From: Fistulifera solaris
Taxonomy: Eukaryota > Bacillariophyta > Bacillariophyceae > Naviculales > Stauroneidaceae
Reading direction: 5' to 3'
Assembly (NCBI GenBank): GCA_030295235.1
Contig: AP026123.1
Location: 1,488,001 to 1,552,000 of the forward strand
Length of the DNA stretch: 64,000 bases
Below are positions 20,027 to 29,542 of this stretch, one piece after another. Position 1 is the first letter of the stretch; every line of letters starts with the position of its first letter. A model generated the notes under the pieces. That model made no database searches. It saw only the letters and a list, made by a program, of their open reading frames with translations, and was not told where the DNA came from. Made by a program: the position numbers and the translations under genes.

Positions 20027-20841
20027 TCATTGATTATCGAGTAACGATTGCTTTTCCCCACTACGGCCATTCTTTTCTACCGACGTCCAAGCATGGCGAG
20101 AAAATCCATGTTGGGCCGTCCGTTGAATAATAGGCGTCCGAGGATGAGGATCTTCTTCCAGAAAAGATGCGGGATAGTAACCTTTTCGAAATTCGGACTC
20201 TCGACTCAAATAAATCAAAGCAACGGCGACCAGAAAATATAAAAATCCCAAGAGCGCTTCCAGTATTCCTTTCAAGCTCCAGCAAAGAGATGCCATGAAG
20301 AAGAGCAGAGCGGGCCTTCCGACGGGGTGAAACAACACGCCAAAGTAATCTTTCAGCATTTGTCTCGTTTCCATACCACGATACGTCGTCCACGCAGTTC
20401 CTTCTGTCACACCGGATGCAAACGAATGTTCATCGTCGCCATTATTTGTATTGACGCTGCTCCGTAACGGCGACGAGAGGAGTAACGCATCGGAAAGACC
20501 GAGCAAAAAGCCAGAAACGCCAAGTAGACGGACAGAATTAACCGCGTCCATTGTAACATTATTAAATGCCACAGCCACGTCCACAGCAGCAAGAAAATGG
20601 TGGCCAAGGACAGAACAACAACGGCCGTCCGCAGTTGTTTAATACTTTCGTGTACGGCGCCACAAAACGAGTATTCATACGAGTTCGTCAGACCGATATT
20701 GGGTCGGAGTCTCGCGTTTCCGTACCACCAACTGCTTGGTACATCATCATCGTGCCGTATAGTAGGTGTTGCTACGGATCTGCCTCCTGTTTGATAAGAC
20801 CGTAACAAAGGATCGTCTTGTGAAGGATGCGGAAATGTCAT
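20027..20841 (-). CDS. COPI-associated/TVP15-like membrane protein
   Basis: About 270 residues with at least four hydrophobic segments: AVVVLSLATIFLLLW, RLLGVSGFLLGLSDALLL, RPALLFFMASLCWSLKGIL and LLGFLYFLVAVALIYLS. The segment LKDYFGVLFHPVGRPALLFF resembles the YFGFLYxxxGRGLFY signature of COPI-associated proteins, small Golgi membrane proteins including yeast Tvp15. The N-terminus is cytosolic-like, with DDPLLRSYQ; the C-terminus has EEDPHPRT and SLLDNQ. The frame shifts between WTW and DVAVAFNN at 20581-20582 where one G of coding sequence appears to be missing. The family assignment rests on topology plus one motif. Confidence 0.6.
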
Positions 20842-21264
20842 TTCTAGTATTGAATACTCCGTATCAAAATTTCCACCGAATCAAACTGGGCCGTAGAGCA
20901 GGGAATACAATTTGTGGAGCGTGAAATTAAGCTTAAATTGAATTGTTGGTTGTTGTTGTTGTGTGGTACCTTCTTGTCGCGAAAGTTGAAACGTGACGAG
21001 AAGGATGACGAAGAGAATAAAAGCAGAGCGAAAAGCGCACAAAAAGGATCCAAATTGGTTTATCGTCAACAGGGTTACTGGTAGGGTATCGGTTCACGAG
21101 TGAACCAAACAGAACCTATTTTTGAAAAATTGGGTTTTGATAAAGCGACCCCCAAGGCTTTTCGACATCCTAAATCAAAATATGGTTGAAAATATTGCAG
21201 ATGGCTATTGCATTGGATTCAAGATAATTATAGCTCAATGTGCTTGCAAAATGAGCGAACGTAA
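20842..21264. other. Spacer upstream of the COPI-associated protein gene
   Basis: Holds TACTCCGTA at 20855, just upstream of the start codon at 20841, and otherwise nothing I recognise. Confidence 0.35.
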
Positions 21265-21560
21265 TGTCGCCAGGTTATTGATTCATGACTGAAAGCAGTC
21301 GGGGCGAAAAAGGTCGTCTACACTTTAGGTCTATATCAATAGAAGAACGCCGTTTCTTCACCGTAAAAAACTAGATTCAAGGGTTATCGACGCGCCAGTC
21401 TTTTGGTCTCATCATAAGAAACTGAATACAGTTTTTAAACGCGCAGAATGAACGAAAAGAAATGATTCTGGATTAATAATCCTGATCTGATTCATGACTG
21501 AAACTTAGTCGTGGTAAAGTTGATAAACCTTAGTACACTTTGCCAATTTGCTGCATACAA
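21265..21560. repeat. R2 repeat, two further units
   Basis: GATTCATGACTGAAA-CAGTCGGGG at about 21280-21301 and GATTCATGACTGAAA-TTAGTCGTGG at about 21488-21513, each followed by ACACTTT. Spacing is about 210 bases. These and the 19.3-19.8 kb units bracket the COPI-associated protein gene. Confidence 0.65.
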
Positions 21561-21813
21561 GCTGGACCAGAGAAAAGAATTTTTCGTTGACGTCTGTCTG
21601 ACGCAGCGTGACCGGTCAATCTTCTCTTTGCATCTACAGTTGCCGATGGATTTCTCTCCACCATGATCTTCAAAGTTCCCCTCGTTCGAACGGCAAAACG
21701 CTTTCAAGTCAAAGGAGAAAGTGTTTTTCATGCCACGAAAGTACATTATTTATGACGAATCTTTTCCAAGAAAGCAAAATATTTATTAAAACTCATTTCT
21801 TCTTTGATTGCAA

Positions 21814-24404
21814 ATGACCAACTTTCTCCCCACTTACATCGCCTCGCGGTGGCTCGCCGGCGGTGATTCCGAGTTCGGCGTGCACATTGAGTACACGGAT
21901 CTCTATGGAGCGGTCGTCTTCTTCGTGTGCATCTACTGCGCCGGTCAGTTTGCGTCGCGTGTGTTAACTATGCCGGCGTTAGTCGGCGAGATATGTTGTG
22001 GTATTCTGCTCGGTCCGCAACTGGCAGATTATGTCCCCAATCCGCAAGCGTGGGTCCTTTTCGGAGAAATCGGGTGAGTTTTCTTTTCGCAACAAGGTCC
22101 CGATTTCATCTTTTCTGTTTCTGATCCCTGCCCATCCCCTGTCTATTACAGTTTGATCCTGCTTGTTCTGGAAGCGGGTATTGATATCGATGTGTCGACG
22201 CTCAAACTCATCGGAACACGAGGTTTCTTGATTGCAGTAGTCGGAAGTGTTCTTCCGATAGGTATCGCTACCTCCTTGGCGTTAGCTCTCAACGGAACGG
22301 GCGATGTCAAAGCCGCCATTGCGGCCGGAGCGTCGTTTGCTCCCACGAGTCTGGGCATCGCCCTCAATATTCTCCGTGCGGGTGGGATTCTCAATACTCC
22401 CGTCGGTCAATTGATTATTTCGGCCGCGGTCATTGATGACATGATCGCCTTGATCATTCTTTCGCAACTGGAGTCATTGTCGGGGACGATCGACGCAGCT
22501 AGTATTCTTATTCCTATCGTGTCGGCGTTCTGCTTTTTAATTGTTGGGGGATATGTGTCTCTTTTCATCATTCCGCCTTTGCTCAAGGCGTACGTCTTGC
22601 CACGTTTCGACGATGCCGAACATGGACGGGTAGAGATGATCGTCATGTTTGCCTTTTGCTCGGCATGATGCCGGCAACCTATTACGCCAAGGCCAGTTAC
22701 TTGATGGGAGCTTTCGTGACCGGTTTGGCTTTTGCACGTCCCATGAGTTGCATGTTACTTTTGTTCGACAGTTCAAGCGTATTCTCCAATGGTTGATGCG
22801 GATATTCTTTGCCGCGAGCATCGGCTTTCAGGTACCGATCAAGGACTTTGCGGACGGAGTTGTCATCTATCAGGGATTGCTTTTCGCTTTGGCTCTCCTC
22901 GGAAAGCTGACGGTAAGTCATATACTCATTTCTATCAAAAGTCTAGAGCGGGCTCTCATGCATAATGTCTTCTTTTTCTCGCATTAAGGTCGGCTTCATG
23001 GTGCCCAATTTCACGCAGAGTCGCTCGTTTACAGAACTGCACCTGAGAGACTGTCTCATTACTGGCTTCAGTATGGCAGCGGAGGGCGAGTTTGCGTTTG
23101 TGATTGCTGTTTTCTCGGTTGATAGTGGATTGATTAGTGAAAAGCTGTATGCGTCCGTAGTTTTGGCTATCCTAATTTCGACCGTGATTCCCCCCTTTCG
23201 CGTTGCGATTTACGATTTCGTATTATAACAAAAGGGCTGAGAAAATGATTGAGAAGATTGCCAACGACGAGATGGAGCGTAATCATTTGCTCGAGGGAGA
23301 AGAAACTTTGGTGCAACAAATTCAGCTCAAGCGCGCGGTCTTTCTGTGTATTCAAACTCAGTCTCTCGGTCGCTGGGGGCTAATGCATGAGCTCATGTCA
23401 ACCATGGCAAAACTCGGGCTGGACGTTATTGATCACAGAGCTTGGCGTGAGTACTTGTGTGCTAGTTCTATGCCAGATGCCCATTTAGCGTCTCACCTGT
23501 TGTCTTTCTCTTAGATCCAAGAGGTATCGATACAACGTTGGTAAATGAAGTGTATACAAAAGATTCGATTCTTTTGGATGGAACAGGAAAAGCCGAGGAG
23601 TCTCTGAAGGAACGCCTCGTTGATATTGAATCAAAGATTCGACAAGTTGTTGGTGAAGAGGCTACGGTCAGAGTCCAGCGGTGGTATCCTGGTGTTGTCG
23701 AGGAGATCATAGAGCGAACTGAGGAGCGATCGAAAAAATCAAAACCAAAGATATCTCTAGAGCAGAGGCTTTTATCCGAAGCCGCTGCGCAACTTGATCG
23801 TAAGCAGACTCTCCAGATTAACGCCACAAAACAAAAATCGGTTGAAGAAATTCTAAAAATGATGGATGGAGAAAAAGACCCCAAAAATATTGCTTTCTCG
23901 CCTTTGGAGCTCGGAAGCAAAGAGCAGGCGCCTCGACGAAGAAGGCGGCAGAAAATGAGGAGCACGCCCGTGATTGGGGGCGACCTATTTTCGGAGATGG
24001 TCGGGGAATCTCATGCCGATGAGGAAGAGAAGAGCGATGCAAAGGACCGGAAGAAATCAAAGAATCCCTTTGATTTTGGAGTTTCAACCGGTCACAGAGC
24101 AGAGATCATTGTGGACGGCGAATCTTACGATGTCACCATTAGTAATGATACAATCAAGTCACTCCGTACTGGATTTAGCGGTGACATGCTTGACAGTCGT
24201 GGTGTTTCCATCCATGGAGTTTCCTTAAGTCCATCGTCTGGCACGGTAGCTAGTCAGTTGAAGGGGTATGTCCGTAATATGGGAGCCTTGCAGATGATTG
24301 AGGAGGAGGGCGGTTCTGAAACATCAAGCACGTCGGGGCTCACGTCTGCGACGCATACTGATGTCAAGAAAACCAGAACAATTGATGGGATGCCTCCTGT
24401 GTAA
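21814..24404 (+). CDS. CPA2-type cation/proton antiporter with ACT-like C-terminal region
   Basis: The N-terminal half is a CPA2 (KefB/KEA-like) antiporter: MPALVGEICCGILLGPQLAD, LILLVLEAGIDIDVSTLKLI, AAIAAGASFAPTSLGIALN, AAVIDDMIALIILS and GFSMAAEGEFAFVIAVF are the family's membrane helices. Introns 22074-22151, 22913-22988 and 23447-23514 fit in phase. Frame breaks at 22654-22657, 22737-22743 and 23190-23195 are each repaired by one base, giving AFLLGMMPATYYAKAS, VTFVRQFKRILQWLMRIFF and VIPPFALRFTISYYNKRAE. After the membrane part, LMHELMSTMAKLGLDVIDHR and the next strands look like an ACT-type regulatory fold, followed by a charged coiled region. There is no TrkA-N/RCK domain, unlike bacterial Kef proteins. 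Probable role: K+ or Na+/H+ exchange in an internal membrane. Confidence 0.85.
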
Positions 24405-24493
24405 TGATTTGTAATATGGTCTGTAGGTCTTATACCAAAAATACATATCAGCCCGTTGACAGCCGACATCAATCGAGTACTTGAAGTAACTTT

Positions 24494-26290
24494 CTATCTA
24501 GTATCTGCATGTTTTTGCCGTTCTTGAAACTCGGCCAGTTCCTTCTCCTGTTTCTGAACGCGTTCTAGCAAATCTTTTTCTGCTTGCTGTTTCTCATTGT
24601 TCAGTGCCTCGGCGTCTAATTCATTCACGAGGATTTCAGCCCCATCTGGTACACCATAATAAGCAAGGGTGCACTCGTCGCTGTCCATAGCAGACGGAAA
24701 TCCTTGATCGGGAGATGCTCTATAGTGAAGGACTTGTAGGTCCAGGTCCAACCCAAAATATCGTGAACAGAGTGCTTTCAGACGACCGACCGTCAAGTCT
24801 GCGGGAAAACGTCTAACCAAAGGCTCCATCGTGCAGGAGTTCGCAGCCATCGACCGGATGGTCACACTCACTATTGAGTCAATCAAAGCCTTACTAAAAC
24901 CATTCGTGCCCGAAATTGGCTGCGCTCCTTCAACAAAGTCAGGGTGATTTGTAGTCCAGTAAACGTACTGTGGGTTATCATCTGGTTTCCGGGAAGTACT
25001 CGTTGAATCTGTCTCTTGAATCTCTTGCTGCATTCGTCGAATAGTTCGAACATACCAGCGCGCTGCATCTTTCCGTTCGGAATTCGTAATAAGACTCCCG
25101 TTCAGCATTTGCAGCTTGGGTAAGTGAGCGATCGTAGTCATGCGGGCTCCACCCGTTCCCAAACCGTTTTGAAGAGGACAATTTCGTAGACGCAACCGAT
25201 TCAGCTTTGGTAAACGATGCAGTGGAATGGTCAAATCCATCCAATTTTTCCATCCCGTGCCAGCCAGTTGTAGATTCTCAAGCGACGAAAAGTGTTGTTC
25301 GGGATTGAAACCGTCCCAGTTCTCTAAAAGAGGATTGTCATCTAAACTCAGTGATTCGAGTTTCGGAAGAAAGGCCCAAGCCAGAACCTGGCTATTTGAG
25401 TTGAGTTCACAATGTGTACAGTCCAGGAAGGTAAGATTCGCAAAGACCGCGGCGAGAGATTTGGCGTCTTCGCTTCGACATTGAATCGGACAGTCCGCCA
25501 GCGACAACTCTTGCAAATGCGGAAACACGTGCCCAAGTGCCATGATTGATTCCACTGACTTGATCTCGGTCTGTCGTACATTCAAATGAGTCAAAGAGGG
25601 GCACTGTGGCATGTCATCTGGGAACTCGACGTCGCCCAGGCGGTTACACGCTAAACTGAGATTGCGCAAGTTGGGGAGGACATGAAGGAGTGTGGCAACA
25701 TCTTTCCAGTCGAATAACAGATTCCCGGCTAAATCCACTTCTGTGAAATGATTTAGTGTTGACCAAGATTCACTCATTTGTACGGAAGAAATACCCCAGC
25801 GTCGTAGCGACACGGTCGTCAAATCTTCGAGCTGCTGTTGCGATCGAATTTTCAATTCTCCCAGAAATTCTACAACTTTATCATTCCGTCCAGAAGCCGT
25901 TTGTACAGTATGTGGTAGTAAATTGTGGGGAGCAACAAGCTCGTCGGAGTTGAGTGTCACATATCGCTCTCGCAATAACATTGGCGACAAAGCGACTCCA
26001 CAATCCACTTTTCCGATTCGTAAGAAACTCCCTGATGTTGGATGCGGGGCGTGAAAGTGACGCACTAAATTTCCTGTCGAGCGATCAACGACGCTTCCAT
26101 CATGTTTCCCGCGCGAGAAATCATCCCAAACGACGCCACAATAAACTTCGGTGGGGTCTTTCGCCGAGGCGACTGGTCCGACGTAGACGACGGTTGCCGT
26201 ACATCCGGAAGCGTCCCTAATTCTTGTTTTTCCGATGTGCCAGGTACGATTCGTTACTTCATCCTGTATTATATTGCTTGATCTGTCCAT
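24494..26290 (-). CDS. TBCE: Tubulin-folding cofactor E (TBCE)
   Basis: 598 residues in one exon with the full TBCE layout. A CAP-Gly domain lies at about residues 15-95 (YCGVVWDDFSRGKHDGSV, with GKHDGS in place of the canonical GKNDG). Leucine-rich repeats run from about 140 to 400 (FTEVDLAGNLLFDWKDVA, LRNLSLACNRLGDVEFP, LESLSLDDNPLLENWDGF, LNRLRLRNCPL). A C-terminal ubiquitin-like region carries VTIRSMA, FPADLTVGRLKALCSRYFG and LAYYGVPDGAEILVNELD. TBCE binds alpha-tubulin and acts with TBCD to form the tubulin heterodimer. Length and domain order match animal and plant homologues. Confidence 0.95.
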   Translation of the reverse strand: MDRSSNIIQDEVTNRTWHIGKTRIRDASGCTATVVYVGPVASAKDPTEVYCGVVWDDFSRGKHDGSVVDRSTGNLVRHFHAPHPTSGSFLRIGKVDCGVALSPMLLRERYVTLNSDELVAPHNLLPHTVQTASGRNDKVVEFLGELKIRSQQQLEDLTTVSLRRWGISSVQMSESWSTLNHFTEVDLAGNLLFDWKDVATLLHVLPNLRNLSLACNRLGDVEFPDDMPQCPSLTHLNVRQTEIKSVESIMALGHVFPHLQELSLADCPIQCRSEDAKSLAAVFANLTFLDCTHCELNSNSQVLAWAFLPKLESLSLDDNPLLENWDGFNPEQHFSSLENLQLAGTGWKNWMDLTIPLHRLPKLNRLRLRNCPLQNGLGTGGARMTTIAHLPKLQMLNGSLITNSERKDAARWYVRTIRRMQQEIQETDSTSTSRKPDDNPQYVYWTTNHPDFVEGAQPISGTNGFSKALIDSIVSVTIRSMAANSCTMEPLVRRFPADLTVGRLKALCSRYFGLDLDLQVLHYRASPDQGFPSAMDSDECTLAYYGVPDGAEILVNELDAEALNNEKQQAEKDLLERVQKQEKELAEFQERQKHADTR

Positions 26291-26569
26291 ATTACGCTCT
26301 CATCAATAATCTCGAACGTATTATCATTAAGCCATGAAGCACAAAGACAATAAAAACGATGATAAATGATAGTGGGGCGCGGTCAAGAAAAAAAGCGAAA
26401 GTGCGCGACTATGACAACGTCGTCTGGGCGTCGACACGCCATTCCTTGCTAGAGGTGCGCATACTATGCTTGGTGCGCGTTCCAGCAAGATCGAAAACAA
26501 TCCATCGTAACAAACTACAAGTGCTTTACCAAAACTGCCAATGATTTGTTGTAGCAAACGATACAAGCG

Positions 26570-26880
26570 TCATCAATCGGAGATCGGAGTTCAAGCAGTA
26601 GAAAAGACGAAGCATGCAACGCGTTGAAAGTCTACGTTTATCTCACGTAGCTCTCGTAGGAATTTTATCGATGTAGGGGTACCTGGATATCGAAGTAATT
26701 CGGTCACCTTATTTTGCGAGTCCTTTTCCCTCAAGCTTTGAACTTAAACTTCATCAGCATACCTTATTCGAAGCATCAAGCAATAAGGGTCATCAATCGG
26801 AGTTCAAAACGTAGAAAAGACGAACAATGGAACGCTTCGCAAGTCTATGTACATCTCACGTAGGCCTAGTGCCGAATGAA
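26570..26880. repeat. R1 repeat, two units
   Basis: Two copies about 218 bases apart of GTCATCAATCGGAG...TTCAA...GTAGAAAAGACGAA followed by AAGTCTA-GT-ATCTCACGTAG. The first copy continues with CTCTCGTAGGAATTTTATCG and AGGGGTACCTGGATATCGA, the core shared with R1 units at 46.5-47.2 and 61.9-62.4 kb. The spacer between TBCE and the FKBP gene (26291-27054) holds no other recognisable feature. Confidence 0.75.
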
Positions 26881-27054
26881 CTGCAATGAAAAGAAACTCT
26901 CTCCCTGGTATCGCATTATCTCAACAGCAAGAACAAAGAGTTTGCTGGGCCTTAATAACGTTCAGTCTTCTTAATAGAGTAGTATTCTAGACCCGTAAAT
27001 TCAATAACTTTGTTTCGTTCTGAATTCTGACTCCTGCGTCGTAATCTTTGTAGC

Positions 27055-27984
27055 TTAGAGACCAGGAGACTCCATTGCGTCCACATTTTCCTTGGTTTTG
27101 CGAATTCTCAATACTTCAATCTCCATGATGAGACTTTGATCGAAGCGCTGGGCCATGCGTCGCTGCTCTGCGTAAGAGGTAGGGAAAGGCTGCTTCGTGC
27201 TGTCGAAACACGCCTCTGCAGCAACCATTGTTGCGGTGGGTACTAATACATAATCCGTTTTTAGCTCGCCTCCCTTCCCGGAGCCTCCTGGGCCTCCATC
27301 ACATTCCCTACCTGGTTTCCGCCAACCATCTTGTGGAAAGACTGCAATTCGTCGAACGCCGCTCTCTCTCATTCCAATCAAAGCGTTATTTAACGCACGA
27401 ATGTTGTTGTATCCTCCGACAATCGTTACGAATGTTTTGACACCTGGTTTACTTTCGTCGTCTTCCAAGCCATAACCTCTCGAAAAGACGACGGTCCCTT
27501 CCCCGGATATACCATCATAGCTGCGCTTGCCTAGCTTTAGGACTTTGTAAAACAATTCTACTTCATCTCCATCGGCAACAAGATCACCGTTCCCTTCTTT
27601 GATATCAATGTATTTAATCCCAGACGGAGTAATTTTGTAAGAGACTTCACTCGCTGCCGCCAATTCGCGTTCGGCTTGTTCGCGCTTCTCGGCGGCAGCT
27701 TGGCACTCTTCGACGTTCGTACATTTGGGTTTGTCGGTGACAGATATTTTCGGAGGTGGAGCGTTTCCTTTTACGAGAGCATTTGCTGGAGTTGCTACGA
27801 GCATGACACTGGCAGCCGCGAAAAGATCTCGTCGAGTCCAGTATCCTGCATCAGTCAGTTCATCATTATTTATATTTGTGAAAAGACTGGTTGGGTTCTT
27901 TGGTCTGGGGTGAAGCGAAAGGAAACACGTCACTTCCCGACAAGTCAGACATAAAGCAGCAAGGCAAGCAAAAAGACTCCACAT
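27055..27984 (-). CDS. Thylakoid-lumen FKBP-type peptidyl-prolyl isomerase (1)
   Basis: 309 residues from the ATG at 27984, chosen because it starts a clean signal peptide (MWSLFACLAALCLTC, cleavage before FLSL). A twin-arginine lumen signal follows (TRRDLFAAASVMLVATPANA). The mature protein has a Cys-containing, Glu/Ala-rich helical linker (KCTNVEECQAAAEKREQAER) and an FKBP-like domain (SGIKYIDIKEGNGDLVADGD, VELFYKVL, GMRESGVRRIAVFPQDGW). The FK506-pocket residues are only partly conserved, so it may be more a chaperone than an isomerase, as for several plant lumenal FKBPs. The open frame continues upstream to 28107, but that is repeat-derived. It is divergent from a second lumenal FKBP. Confidence 0.88.
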   Translation of the reverse strand: MWSLFACLAALCLTCREVTCFLSLHPRPKNPTSLFTNINNDELTDAGYWTRRDLFAAASVMLVATPANALVKGNAPPPKISVTDKPKCTNVEECQAAAEKREQAERELAAASEVSYKITPSGIKYIDIKEGNGDLVADGDEVELFYKVLKLGKRSYDGISGEGTVVFSRGYGLEDDESKPGVKTFVTIVGGYNNIRALNNALIGMRESGVRRIAVFPQDGWRKPGRECDGGPGGSGKGGELKTDYVLVPTATMVAAEACFDSTKQPFPTSYAEQRRMAQRFDQSLIMEIEVLRIRKTKENVDAMESPGL

Positions 27985-28137
27985 GACCTGCAAACTGTTT
28001 CTCTTTAAGGCTGAAGCGAGTGCGCTGTTGTTGTTGGCTTTCACGGCTAAAAGTTTCAACAGTCGCGAAAAGATCTCGCTGTGCGCTGCGATGATGAAAG
28101 ACGCCAAAAATTCTGGACCAGTTTTAGTTTCACGTTC

Positions 28138-28549
28138 CCAGAAAATCTGGGGGTTTGGTTTTTCCGTCTCCAGAAAAATAAAATCTGAACCAGCTGTATT
28201 TTCCCTCTCCCAGGAAATCTGTGAGTGTGGTATTTACGCTGGTCCAGAAAATCTGGACCACTTGTATTTTCACGTTCCCAGGAAATCTGGGGTGTGGTGA
28301 TAACATTGGTCCAGAAAATCTGGACCAATTGTAATTTCACGTTCCCAGTAAATCTGGGAGTGTGGTATTTACAGTGGTCCAGAAAATCTGGACCAAACTT
28401 TCACGTTCCCAGAAAATCTGAGTGAATGGTATTTACACTGGTCCAGAAAATCTGGATCTGTCGTTCCCAGAAAATCTGGGGGAGTGATATTTACACATTT
28501 GTCCAGAAAATCTGGACCTATTATGTTTTCACGTTCCCAGAAAATCTGG
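28138..28549. repeat. Hairpin-repeat array between two FKBP genes
   Basis: Eight exact copies of CCAGAAAATCTGG (28138, 28244, 28311, 28379, 28443, 28467, 28503, 28537) plus several one- or two-base variants. Two alternating forms occur, GGTCCAGAAAATCTGGACC and TTCCCAGAAAATCTGGGAG, each a hairpin with 7-8-base arms and an AAA loop. Between them recur TTTCACGTTCCC and GGTATTTACA. The GTCCAG form repeats at about 60-68 bases. It sits in the shared upstream region of the divergent FKBP genes. Confidence 0.9.
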
Positions 28550-28697
28550 AAGGGCTGCGCATTGGGAACTCGGCACTTAACGAACCGCAACAGATTGCGT
28601 TGCGATTTTTTGCGAGGTGATGGGAAAGCACACGCAGAGTGCCGACATAAAATATCCTATTCTGACCTCCGTCTTCATCAGATACCAGAAGCTTACC

Positions 28698-29486
28698 ATG
28701 AAAGCGTGGTTCTATTTCTTGCTTTCGCCACTCGCGCTGCCCTCTCTTTGCGACGCGTGGACGACGGGGCAGCCACTGAGAGGGGCGGTGACGTCCAAAC
28801 TGCTGGCTCGTCGCGACGACTACAGTGAGGTTACTCGACGAGACACCTTTACAAAACTTTCTGGCCTGGCTCTCTCGGCGATTGTCTTACCTGTCTCTGC
28901 AGAAGAGGGTGAGACTCTTTACGAGCAAAAGTTCATTCAACAATACGAAGATTTCAACAAGCTGCCGAGTGGTGTTTCGTATCGAGACGTAAATTTAGGG
29001 AAGGGGCCGGAGGCAAGCAAAGGCGACCGTGTCGTCTACGATTGGAGTGGATACACGATCGGATATTTTGGACGTCCGTTTCAAGCCAAAGGTGGTCCTC
29101 AGGTACGTCAACTCGTGTGTAGTCTTACCTATTTGTGTCTGATTGTCCTCCTTTCTCACCCAACTATTCAGGGAGGAGCCTTTGATAAAGATCTAGATTA
29201 CGAACGCACTGTGCTCGGTTCCCATCAAATCGTACCTGGCCTAGAAGAAGCATTCTATGGTATGCAAGCGGGGGGCGTTCGGCAAGTCGTTGTTCCTTAT
29301 AAGGTATCGTATCCGGCAGATGATTTGAAGCACGAAAAAGTTGGCCCCAAACCTAGCACTTTTTCGGGCATGAGAGCTCTCAACTTTGTATTAGAAAACC
29401 CTCGACTCGACCGGACGTTATTATTTAATGTAAAAGTTGTGCGCATCGACAAACCCAACGGTTCTGGAGGGTTTACAAGAGGCTGA
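28698..29486 (+). CDS. Thylakoid-lumen FKBP-type peptidyl-prolyl isomerase (2)
   Basis: Starts at the ATG at 28698, which opens a signal peptide (MKAWFYFLLSPLALPSLCDA) followed by WTTGQPL. A twin-arginine lumen signal is present (TRRDTFTKLSGLALSAIVLP, cleavage near VSA). An intron at 29103-29171 (GTACGT...CAG, 69 bases) is in frame and has no stop, so it can be mistaken for coding sequence. The FKBP domain reads LPSGVSYRDVNLGKGPEASK, GDRVVYDWSGYTIG, TVLGSHQIVPGLEEAFYGMQ and GGVRQVVVPYKVSYP. It is divergent from another lumenal FKBP, so the two may be co-regulated. Role: folding or assembly of thylakoid-lumen proteins. Confidence 0.9.
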   Translation: MKAWFYFLLSPLALPSLCDAWTTGQPLRGAVTSKLLARRDDYSEVTRRDTFTKLSGLALSAIVLPVSAEEGETLYEQKFIQQYEDFNKLPSGVSYRDVNLGKGPEASKGDRVVYDWSGYTIGYFGRPFQAKGGPQVRQLVCSLTYLCLIVLLSHPTIQGGAFDKDLDYERTVLGSHQIVPGLEEAFYGMQAGGVRQVVVPYKVSYPADDLKHEKVGPKPSTFSGMRALNFVLENPRLDRTLLFNVKVVRIDKPNGSGGFTRG

Positions 29487-29542
29487 TAGAGCGCACTCAT
29501 ATATTGCTATAAATCTAAAAATTCTTCAATTAGGTTTCCTCA

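Noticed and set aside
29103-29171. Insertion of 23 residues in the second FKBP
   Set aside because: It is bounded by GTACGT and CAG, is hydrophobic and unlike the family, so it is an in-frame intron.
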